The position numbers were made by a program, and so were the translations under genes. The notes under the pieces were generated by a model. It did not search any database and was not told where the DNA came from. It worked only from the letters and a program-made list of their open reading frames with translations. From Butyrivibrio sp. FCS014 (GTDB lineage Bacteria; Bacillota; Clostridia; Lachnospirales; Lachnospiraceae): a stretch of DNA of 64,000 bases. The stretch is from NCBI RefSeq assembly GCF_000526935.1, contig NZ_JAHA01000004.1, positions 62,001 to 126,000 on the forward strand, given 5' to 3'. Positions 52,933 through 60,281 of the stretch are shown here, in pieces (within the stretch, counting starts at the first letter, position 1; each line of letters starts with the position of its first letter).

Positions 52933-54399
52933 ATGACTCTTCAGGAAAAACAGGTTTATGAGAGCAATCGTCTGGCATTTATTTTCGCCTTGATAATCCA
53001 GGTTTTTGAGATAATATCCACCGTGGTTTACCAGGCCGAACGTGTGGGTATTCTCAATACCACAATCATGGTTATTCTCCAGATCATTATTCTTATTGCA
53101 GCCATAATAGGCTACTACGTTTACGGTCGACAAATTCTGGGACGTTATATTCAGATGACTACACTGGCATTAAGTTATCTTGTCGTAATGGTAGGATCGG
53201 TCCACGTAGCTTATCTTTGGGCATTTGGCCCCGGAATACTCATCCTGTCACTCCTATACTCCGATAAACAGATAACTTTTATAACCTCCGGAATCATAGT
53301 TGCTATAAACATCATATTTGTTCCCCTGTTTTTTATATGGGCGACAGATGTAAGCGCAAGAAGATTTCAGGTTCTTACAGATACATTCTTTGCTATAATG
53401 CTTTCCCTCATGGCTGTATTCTATGTCAGGCTCTCCAGTAAACAGAATCAGGAGACTCTTGAGGAGATAAAAGAAGCTTCAATTCAACAGCAAAAGGACG
53501 CACAGATAATTCAGTCCATTGGTGAACAGATTGCCAATAAGCTCGAAGATGCCAATGAATCCATGGAATCTCTTTCGGAAAAAGTCACCTCCAGCGCAGA
53601 AGCCTCCGAGCAGATCTCTCAGTCAGTAACGCTTACCGCTGAGGCTATTCAGACCCAGACCGAAATGAACTCCAATATCACCGATTCACTTGAGCATATC
53701 GCCGACCAATCCAAAGCCATGAAGGCCAATGCCGACGAAGTTACCGCAAATATAACAGATGGAAATGCCCTTGTAAAAGAACTTCGTGCCAAATCTGATG
53801 AAGCCTCCACAATCAATGCAGAGACAGCGGAAATGACTGCCAACCTTCAGCATTCGGCAGATACGGTAAAAGAAATCGTAGACACCATACTTAGCATTTC
53901 AGGCCAGACAAATCTTCTCGCACTTAATGCTTCCATCGAAGCTGCAAGAGCTGGCGACGCAGGAAAAGGATTTGCGGTTGTAGCCGACGAGATCAGGCAG
54001 CTTTCCGAGCATACAAAAGAGTCTGCAAACCAGATTGCAACCACCATTGATGATTTGATCAATAAGGTCAATACTGCATCCCAGAACATGGAAAAGAGCG
54101 TGGCTTCTGCCAATGAACAAAGCGAGATAATTGCGGCTACAGGCGAGAAATTCGAGGCAATTCTTGAAAAAGTTACCAATTTGACCAATGGAGTCAGCGC
54201 CATTTCAAGCAATGTAGACGCCTGCGTAGAAGCTAACACCAGAGTCATGGACGCAATCAGCAACCTCTCTGCAACATCGGAGGAGGTTGCGGCATCGTCT
54301 CAGTCCAGCATAGAAATCAGCAAGGATTGCGAGAAAGATATGCTAAATACAAAGGAAATACTAAAGGAAATCCTCAATATAAGTCGAAACAGCAGATAG
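52933..54399 (+). CDS. Methyl-accepting chemotaxis protein
   Basis: A 488-residue chemoreceptor. Five to six membrane helices fill residues 12-175, with no large extracellular domain, so it senses within the membrane or cytoplasm. A coiled coil follows directly, without a clear HAMP domain, then the signalling tip [18 protein letters not shown] and [11 protein letters not shown]. The start used is ATG 52933 with AGGAGG 7 nt upstream; a longer frame to 52858 has none. No chemotaxis kinase is adjacent. Confidence 0.93.
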   Translation: MTLQEKQVYESNRLAFIFALIIQVFEIISTVVYQAERVGILNTTIMVILQIIILIAAIIGYYVYGRQILGRYIQMTTLALSYLVVMVGSVHVAYLWAFGPGILILSLLYSDKQITFITSGIIVAINIIFVPLFFIWATDVSARRFQVLTDTFFAIMLSLMAVFYVRLSSKQNQETLEEIKEASIQQQKDAQIIQSIGEQIANKLEDANESMESLSEKVTSSAEASEQISQSVTLTAEAIQTQTEMNSNITDSLEHIADQSKAMKANADEVTANITDGNALVKELRAKSDEASTINAETAEMTANLQHSADTVKEIVDTILSISGQTNLLALNASIEAARAGDAGKGFAVVADEIRQLSEHTKESANQIATTIDDLINKVNTASQNMEKSVASANEQSEIIAATGEKFEAILEKVTNLTNGVSAISSNVDACVEANTRVMDAISNLSATSEEVAASSQSSIEISKDCEKDMLNTKEILKEILNISRNSR

Positions 54400-54413
54400 A
54401 GAGCTAAAAGCAG

Positions 54414-54445
54414 AGCCGAGGCCATTTATTTAGCCTCGGCTTAAT
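54414..54445. terminator. Strong terminator between chemoreceptor and rsmH
   Basis: AGCCGAGGC (54414-54422), a 10-nt loop, then GCCTCGGCT (54433-54441) and TAATTT. Nine paired bases between convergent genes. Confidence 0.85.
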
Positions 54446-55492
54446 TTATGCCTTTATCGCCCATCGCATCTTTGTTGACTTGCTTCTTGGATTTAATCGG
54501 CACTCCTCTGCGGAGGGCCTTATAACATCCTCAGCCACACTGCTGTAAACTCCCGCCTTGGCAAACTCTTTAAAGGACTTCTTTACCAGCCTGTCCTCCC
54601 CGGAGTGAAAAGTAAGAATCGCAATCCTTCCGCCTGGATTGAGAATTCCCGGAAGCTTGTCCAGAAACGCATAGAGCACTTCAAATTCACTGTTTACATC
54701 GATCCTGAGCGCCTGAAACACCCTTGCACAGGATTTTTTTATCTCCATAGCTCTATCTTCTTTGGGGATCTTCCACAGCGCATCTTCTATAGCTTTCCTC
54801 AGGGCCGTAGTGGTGTCCATGGGATCGCCCTTTTTCATCAACGAAAACACCTTATCGGCTATTTCCTTGGCATAGGGCTCATCCGAATTCTCTACCATCA
54901 TGCCCACGAATTCTTCTTTTGTCAGATTATGAAGCCTTTCAGCGGCAGATTCACCATGTTCCGGATCAAGCCGCAGATCCAGCGGGCCATCCGTCTTGTA
55001 AGAAAACCCTCTTTTAGGGTCGTCTATCTGCATGGAAGATACTCCAAGATCTGCCAGAACAAAGTCAAACTTCCCCTCTTCTGCTGCGACCTTATCAATG
55101 TTTGCAAAATTGATCAGGCGGAATCCGAAGATATCCTCACCATACCCGGCATCCCGAATCCTTGCCACAGTTTTTGTTGACTCAATCGGATCAACATCCA
55201 ATCCCGTAAGATGACCTTGACCCTCCAGTTTCTCCAGCATCTTTCTGCTGTGCCCGCCATATCCCAAAGTACAATCAAGCCCTCGCTGTCCCGGTTTGAT
55301 ATCAAGAAAATCCAATATTTCTTTGACCATAATGGAAATGTGCATCCCTGCAGGGGTTGAGCCCTTTGAGATAACATGCGTTACCGTATCTTTATACTTC
55401 TCAGGATCCATTTCCTTATACTTTTCTTCAAATCTTTTGGGATATTTACCCGAATAATGAGCTCTTCTTTTGTGCTGTTTTTCCTCCATAAT
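54446..55492 (-). CDS. rsmH: 16S rRNA (cytosine1402-N4)-methyltransferase (RsmH/MraW)
   Basis: A 348-residue SAM-dependent methyltransferase for N4-C1402 of 16S rRNA. Motifs: GLDCTLGYGGHSRKML (SAM site), VLADLGVSSMQIDDPKRGFSY, LDLRL and ILTFHSGEDRLVKKSF. It has a charged N-terminal extension of about 45 residues (EEKQHKRRAHYSGKYP) and stands alone, away from the usual mraZ-ftsL-mur cluster, so it may be a second RsmH. GAGAGG precedes ATG 55492; the frame upstream to 55570 has no such site. Confidence 0.9.
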   Translation of the reverse strand: MMEEKQHKRRAHYSGKYPKRFEEKYKEMDPEKYKDTVTHVISKGSTPAGMHISIMVKEILDFLDIKPGQRGLDCTLGYGGHSRKMLEKLEGQGHLTGLDVDPIESTKTVARIRDAGYGEDIFGFRLINFANIDKVAAEEGKFDFVLADLGVSSMQIDDPKRGFSYKTDGPLDLRLDPEHGESAAERLHNLTKEEFVGMMVENSDEPYAKEIADKVFSLMKKGDPMDTTTALRKAIEDALWKIPKEDRAMEIKKSCARVFQALRIDVNSEFEVLYAFLDKLPGILNPGGRIAILTFHSGEDRLVKKSFKEFAKAGVYSSVAEDVIRPSAEECRLNPRSKSTKMRWAIKA

Positions 55493-55516
55493 TTCCTCTC
55501 CGTATCTAAATAAAGA

Positions 55517-55575
55517 CTTCCTCCCATCCGATATAAATATCAGAAAGGAGGAAGATAAGTTATGAATCATCTTCC
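55517..55575. promoter_or_regulatory. Competing hairpins in the rsmH leader
   Basis: CTTCCTCC (55517-55524) can pair with GGAGGAAG (55547-55554), while GGAAGAT (55550-55556) can pair with ATCTTCC (55569-55575). The middle segment is shared, so the two stems exclude each other, as in attenuators. On the minus strand this is the 5' leader of rsmH. On the plus strand, AGGAGG and an ATG at 55562 start a 7-codon ORF (MNHLPKR). Function not proven. Confidence 0.4.
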
Positions 55576-55584
55576 AAAAAGATA

Positions 55585-55627
55585 AAGTACCGTCACTGCG
55601 GCAGGATCCCGGTGGCGGTACTTTTTT
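55585..55627. terminator. Terminator of the PepF operon
   Basis: AAGTACCGTCAC (55585-55596) pairs over 12 bp (one G-T) with GTGGCGGTACTT (55612-55623). T-runs occur on both sides (TTTTTT on plus, TTTATCTTTTT on minus), so it can stop transcription both ways. Confidence 0.8.
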
Positions 55628-55635
55628 GTTGCTTT

Positions 55636-57591
55636 TTATCTCTTTGTAAGCTTCTCATACTCATCAACCAGACTGGAATAGTACTCCAGCGCATAGTTAT
55701 AAGTCTCTGAATCAAGAGGGTCAATGCCTGCTGTGCTAAGAAGATCGACCGGTGAAGCACTTCCGCCCCTCTTTAGAAACTCCAGATAGTCATCCACAGC
55801 TCCGGTTTCCCCGGAAGAGATGCGTTCAGCTATAGAAGCTGCATACGCCACATCGGCAGCATACTGGTAAACATAATATACATAGTAGAAGTGAGGGATC
55901 TCCGACCAATAATAGCGATATTCCTCCGGATATTCCACTTCTCCGCCTCTGTACTCATTACAGAGTTCAACCCATTTGTCCCCCAGAGCCTCTGCGTCAA
56001 GGGCACCTCCGGCTTCAACAGTCTTGTACATATAATCCTCGAACTCAGAAAACATCATCTGGGTAAAGAACGTTCCGTTGAACATATAGAGGGCATTTTC
56101 CAGATAGTAAAGCCTTTCCTCGTTGTTCCGGGCTTTATTCATCATATAGTTATAGTACAAAAGCTCATTAGTAGTTGATGCCACTTCCTGGGTAAATATG
56201 GTAGGGTCGCTGTACATAGAAGGCTGATTGCGGTTTGCCAGCTCATCATAGCACGCATGCCCCATCTCATGAGCAATGGTGCTGACATCATCCGGCTGCC
56301 CGTAATAATTGAAAAGAACCCACGGAAGATATTCTGTTCCCATCTGAGTTTCAAAAGCCCCGGAGACCTTATTATCAGCAGGATACACATCAACATGTCC
56401 ACTGGTGATGATCTCGCGAAAAAGAGCTATATACTCCTCTCCCAGTACAGACAAAGCCTCTGTAACTTCATCCACCGCATCATCATAGCCTGTAATACCG
56501 GGATAATAATACGAAGTAAGCCCCGAGATATGATACGGCCTTTGAACATCAAGCCCAAGGGCTTCCTTGTGCAATCTCAAATATCTCTTATATTCCGGAA
56601 TTCCCTTATGAGCCGCATCGACCAACATGTAATATACATCCGTATCAAGGTCATAGTCATCAAGAGCCTCTTCCAGAGTAGTATCAAAATCCGCAATCTG
56701 CGCATTGGCATATGCCTGATTGCAGTTTTCTTCCAAAAGCGTTGCAAATGTATTCTCGTAAGTCTTGTTTTTACTGATCCTTGTCTTATAAGCGGAATAT
56801 TTGAAATCCTCACTGTAATTTCCGCCAATAATCTGCTGATAGAGCTCTTCGGTCAATTGTTCTTCTCTGCCGTTTGGCATAGTTATCGTCGGATGCGGAA
56901 TCTCGACTTCATTCAAAATATCAAACAGCTGGCTTGGATAGCCAAAGCCAATCGAGGCTTCAGCGAGGACCATGGTCTGATCCTCTGTAAGAGGCTCGCT
57001 ATCCGGGTCAGTATATTCCCTTACCCAATACTCCCATCCATCAAAAATCGGATCTGAAAAAATCTTCTGCCTTTCTTCAAGAGACATTTGATAAATTTCA
57101 GGAATCGCAAATGCATTTTTCTTGCTCTCTTCCACATTCATGGTGGCAATCTTGGAGTTCATGTTCTTATATATGGCATTGGTTGGATCAAGACTTTCTC
57201 CAAGGTGCGCATACGTATATAATCTGCACTGAATCTCAGTAAGCTCTGTCAAATAGGCAAACTCCATGAAATCATGTATGCTTTTAGCATTATTAAGTTT
57301 ACCTTTAAATTCATCGTATTTGCCAAGCATTTCCCATGCTTTATCGTAATCGGCCTGCCATTCTTCCGGGGAGGCATAAATCTGCTCAAGATCCCAGGTT
57401 ACCGGGTATGCCTCCTTGTTTTTATCCACTGCCAGGCTCACATTTTGATTTTGACCCTGGCTCTGATCTTGACCGTCATACTCATATCCATAATCAGTAC
57501 CGGCCGGTATCATCGTTATACCGGATCCGGCAACCGCAATGGTCATTGCAGCCACAAGCAGGCATGATGCTGCCCTTTTTCCTACTCCCAC
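55636..57591 (-). CDS. Exported M3-family (oligoendopeptidase F-like) metallopeptidase
   Basis: A 651-residue zinc peptidase of family M3. Residues 1-24 look like a signal peptide (basic start, VAAMTIAVAGSG), followed by a Gln/Asp/Gly-rich stretch, then the PepF fold. The zinc motif is IAHEMGHACYDEL, and the downstream Glu ligand is in FTQEVASTTNELL. PepF enzymes are usually cytoplasmic; a secreted form is less common and may feed on extracellular peptides. The start is GTG with AGGA upstream, last of three genes in one run. Confidence 0.9.
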   Translation of the reverse strand: MGVGKRAASCLLVAAMTIAVAGSGITMIPAGTDYGYEYDGQDQSQGQNQNVSLAVDKNKEAYPVTWDLEQIYASPEEWQADYDKAWEMLGKYDEFKGKLNNAKSIHDFMEFAYLTELTEIQCRLYTYAHLGESLDPTNAIYKNMNSKIATMNVEESKKNAFAIPEIYQMSLEERQKIFSDPIFDGWEYWVREYTDPDSEPLTEDQTMVLAEASIGFGYPSQLFDILNEVEIPHPTITMPNGREEQLTEELYQQIIGGNYSEDFKYSAYKTRISKNKTYENTFATLLEENCNQAYANAQIADFDTTLEEALDDYDLDTDVYYMLVDAAHKGIPEYKRYLRLHKEALGLDVQRPYHISGLTSYYYPGITGYDDAVDEVTEALSVLGEEYIALFREIITSGHVDVYPADNKVSGAFETQMGTEYLPWVLFNYYGQPDDVSTIAHEMGHACYDELANRNQPSMYSDPTIFTQEVASTTNELLYYNYMMNKARNNEERLYYLENALYMFNGTFFTQMMFSEFEDYMYKTVEAGGALDAEALGDKWVELCNEYRGGEVEYPEEYRYYWSEIPHFYYVYYVYQYAADVAYAASIAERISSGETGAVDDYLEFLKRGGSASPVDLLSTAGIDPLDSETYNYALEYYSSLVDEYEKLTKR

Positions 57592-57618
57592 GTTTAATTC
57601 CTCTTTTCTTCTATATTA

Positions 57619-58101
57619 TTATTGGGTTTTTTGGATGTTGTACTTCTTCATAAGACGCCTAAAAAATATTGGCTGCACAAGAAATATCAGAACAAAACCT
57701 ACAACAAGGCATATTATAAGCGAATGCAGAAACATTGGCCAAAAGGAAATCTGTGCCATTCCACCGCTTTGCTTCATTGCCATAAAATACGCCAATCCCA
57801 CCATGACAAGGGTGATCACAGGTGTATAAATTAGATTTGATATTAGGGCTTCTACGCATCTGGTACTGAATTTCCCGGGAATCATCCCCCTCTTTACCGT
57901 CAGATCGTTAGTAATCTTTCCGATGGGAATAAAAAAGCCCATAACCAATGCAATTATGGCGCTGCATACAAAGCTGACAAGAAATCCCACAATTGTAAAA
58001 TGCCCTGATGTTAAAGTTCCCACCAAAGCCATCACAAAGCTCATGGTCAATCCCATCCTGACACTCATTTCTCGACCAATCTTCCTCATCTGCTCTTCCA
58101 T
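57619..58101 (-). CDS. Four-helix membrane protein (DUF2798-like)
   Basis: A 160-residue protein with four predicted membrane helices (about 14-34, 40-58, 90-112 and 125-148), with short charged loops (GKITNDLTVKRG between the pairs). The two-fold pattern fits DUF2798-type proteins, but that match is tentative. GGAGG precedes the ATG. It lies between the RsbW-like ATPase and the PepF gene, with gaps of 25 and 27 bp. Function unknown. Confidence 0.65.
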   Translation of the reverse strand: MEEQMRKIGREMSVRMGLTMSFVMALVGTLTSGHFTIVGFLVSFVCSAIIALVMGFFIPIGKITNDLTVKRGMIPGKFSTRCVEALISNLIYTPVITLVMVGLAYFMAMKQSGGMAQISFWPMFLHSLIICLVVGFVLIFLVQPIFFRRLMKKYNIQKTQ

Positions 58102-58126
58102 ATGAATCCTCCTGTTTGGGGCACAA

Positions 58127-58537
58127 TTAAGAAAGTTTCTTCTCTATCCTGAAAATATTCTTGTTATCTTCTCTCCTGTAATCCGTAGCATCCATACTCT
58201 TTTTTACTATATATATTCCAAGGCCACCGATCTGGCGCTCTTCGGCTGACAGAGTCACATCCGGATCCTCCTTCTCCAAAGGATTGTACGGAATACCCTC
58301 ATCTGTAAATGTTATTGCAACCGCAGATCCATCCGCAGTCTTCTCTATCCTGATGGAAGACGGTCCCTCTTTTCCCTCATATGCGTAGCTGGCGATATTG
58401 ACATAGATTTCCTCTACAGCCACATCTATTTGCATTTGCTCCTTCATAGGGCAATCCATTGCCTCCAGCTCAGCGTCAATAAAGGCAAGTACATCGTCAA
58501 GATTATCTACTTTTGCAACAATGTTAATCTCTTTCAT
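58127..58537 (-). CDS. RsbW/SpoIIAB-like ATP-binding protein
   Basis: A 136-residue GHKL-type ATPase domain. The N-box region is VAVEEIYVNIASYAY, then the ATP-lid motifs FTDEGIPYNPL and GGLGIYIVKKSMD, as in anti-sigma factor kinases such as RsbW and SpoIIAB. It could phosphorylate a STAS protein, for example the one at 63091, but no sigma factor gene is near. GGAGC precedes the ATG. First gene of a run of three with the membrane protein and the peptidase. Confidence 0.88.
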   Translation of the reverse strand: MKEINIVAKVDNLDDVLAFIDAELEAMDCPMKEQMQIDVAVEEIYVNIASYAYEGKEGPSSIRIEKTADGSAVAITFTDEGIPYNPLEKEDPDVTLSAEERQIGGLGIYIVKKSMDATDYRREDNKNIFRIEKKLS

Positions 58538-58604
58538 ACATTAGCTCCTAATAGGCTTTTAGATGTGTTATGCTATTCTTAATGGAATAAGCGAGGTTCA
58601 TATT

Positions 58605-59369
58605 ATGTATATAAATGTTCGAAAACATATATTGTCAAACGCAATCCTCGGAGTTGCACTTGTAAAGATACTGGCTGCCTTTCTGGAATTTGCTTTGAGG
58701 CTGATTCTAAGAGGCCGCCAATACAGCTCTCCGGACATGCTGGATGCCATTTTATGGAACTGTCAGCTGGCAATTTCCGGAATACAGATTATTGTCACTG
58801 CTTTTATTTTCTACTATTCATGGAAAAAACTCAACCACTACATCAACACCGTTCCAAAGGAGGATCGAGACAGTATGGGAGAACTCCAGAAGGAGTTTCT
58901 TGGGGACAAAATCGCATCCCTATCTGTTTCTTCAGTAAACCGCCTGCAGCAGCTTTGGGCTGTTATTTTCATTGGAGCGGAAATGCTTTACGTTTTTACA
59001 TCCATAATGTATCGCCGTTTCATCGGAATGTTGATGGATGCCCTCTCCGGAAGCTCCAGCCTTACTGATGGCACTTTTGTGATGTTATATAACATGACCC
59101 ACGGCTTTAAATATCTTGAGATGCTCTCGGCAATTCTTCTGGGTGTCGTCATGACAGGAATCTTTCTTAATGACCGTGCCATGAAACTGTCTTCATTTGC
59201 GATTCTGGCTCTTTTCCTCATTTCATTTGCGGTATTGCAGATGCAGACCGTAAACCTTATGGGTCGAGAAGTCGGTATAGTCTGGACATCCATTATCTAC
59301 CACATCACTGAAACGGTTGGCCTTGTTCTTCTTTCACTTTATCTGTCCAGGCATTACAAGGGCCTGTAA
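58605..59369 (+). CDS. Multi-pass membrane protein of unknown function
   Basis: A 254-residue protein with about six predicted membrane helices. No recognised motif. The ATG at 58605 has GAGG 10 nt upstream; the frame could start at 58563 without a ribosome site. It diverges from the RsbW-like gene by 67 bp and converges with the gene at 59401. One cytoplasmic loop is charged (KKLNHYINTVPKEDRDSM). Confidence 0.65.
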   Translation: MYINVRKHILSNAILGVALVKILAAFLEFALRLILRGRQYSSPDMLDAILWNCQLAISGIQIIVTAFIFYYSWKKLNHYINTVPKEDRDSMGELQKEFLGDKIASLSVSSVNRLQQLWAVIFIGAEMLYVFTSIMYRRFIGMLMDALSGSSSLTDGTFVMLYNMTHGFKYLEMLSAILLGVVMTGIFLNDRAMKLSSFAILALFLISFAVLQMQTVNLMGREVGIVWTSIIYHITETVGLVLLSLYLSRHYKGL

Positions 59370-59400
59370 GCATATTTCACCTACAGGTCACTTATTATCG

Positions 59401-59736
59401 TCAGTCATTATCCGCATCCGGTTCAAGTCCAAAAGCGATCCGGACCTGCCGATCCAATACCTCCTCCGACATGTCAAAGCCCAGCGCATCTATATCATCC
59501 ATAACTCCTATCTGAGCATACTTTTCATTGTCGGTACAGCTGATAACCATGTACGGGCGATTGTCCTCTTCGAACTTCGCCTGATCAACACGGTAAAATT
59601 TATCGCCATACTTAAAGGTCCGCCTAAGCCCAAACTTTTCCCGGTTCTTTTCATTAATATCCAGCGGTACAGCGCCGTTTTTCTCAAACAGCAACTCCAC
59701 CAAAACCAGCATCTTCTCGATCTCGTCTTCTGTCAT
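59401..59736 (-). CDS. Hypothetical protein (111 aa)
   Basis: A 111-residue acidic, soluble protein. The middle looks like a beta-rich fold (RRTFKYGDKFYRVDQAKFEED, then YMVISCTDNEKYAQIG). No family is recognised. GGAG precedes the ATG, 26 bp after the HAD-like gene, so the two are probably one transcript. Confidence 0.6.
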   Translation of the reverse strand: MTEDEIEKMLVLVELLFEKNGAVPLDINEKNREKFGLRRTFKYGDKFYRVDQAKFEEDNRPYMVISCTDNEKYAQIGVMDDIDALGFDMSEEVLDRQVRIAFGLEPDADND

Positions 59737-59762
59737 GCCTGTTTTTGCTCCTCACAAACATA

Positions 59763-60242
59763 TCAATTGTTATTTTCTTCTATTTTGCGCACCCGCTCAG
59801 CTTCATCCAGGACTTTCTGTACCCAATCCGGGTCCGGATCACATATTCTCAGGACTCTATAGCCATAACTTCTGGCATTCTGCTGAACTACCTCTTCATC
59901 ATCAATGTGAAGCGATATTCGATAGTGGCTTGGCATTTTCTGCGGCAAAGTAACATCACGATCTCCCTGAACTTCTCTTTTGTGTCTATATCCATTGACA
60001 ATCTGGTCGAAGTGAATATTGTAATGCCTAAAAAGTGCATTTATATAAACTTCAGTCCTGAAAGAAGAGGTATATACCCACACTTCAAACCCCCGTCGTT
60101 GAAGTTCATGGATAAGCTCTACCGTTCCTTTCCTTAACCGTTCAGGGAACATTCTATTGAGGGGGAACCGGAGTTCCGGCTCCACCTCAAAGTTGTCCGG
60201 CGAAACAAACAAAACCTCATCTAAGTCAAACGAAATTTTCAT
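59763..60242 (-). CDS. HAD-superfamily hydrolase
   Basis: A 159-residue HAD-like phosphatase. Motif I is SFDLDEVLF (Asp nucleophile and Asp+2), motif II is VYTSSFR, a Lys occurs in LPQK, and motif IV is HIDDEEVV. Small cap region only, so the substrate may be a large or protein-bound phosphate. AAGGAAG precedes the ATG. It is followed by the hypothetical gene at 59736. Confidence 0.82.
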   Translation of the reverse strand: MKISFDLDEVLFVSPDNFEVEPELRFPLNRMFPERLRKGTVELIHELQRRGFEVWVYTSSFRTEVYINALFRHYNIHFDQIVNGYRHKREVQGDRDVTLPQKMPSHYRISLHIDDEEVVQQNARSYGYRVLRICDPDPDWVQKVLDEAERVRKIEENNN

Positions 60243-60281
60243 GTTGCTTCCTTTTTACATAATTACACTTCTATTGTAACA

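Noticed and set aside
56257..57057. 266-codon plus-strand ORF
   Set aside because: Antisense to the M3 peptidase including its zinc motif; no start signal.
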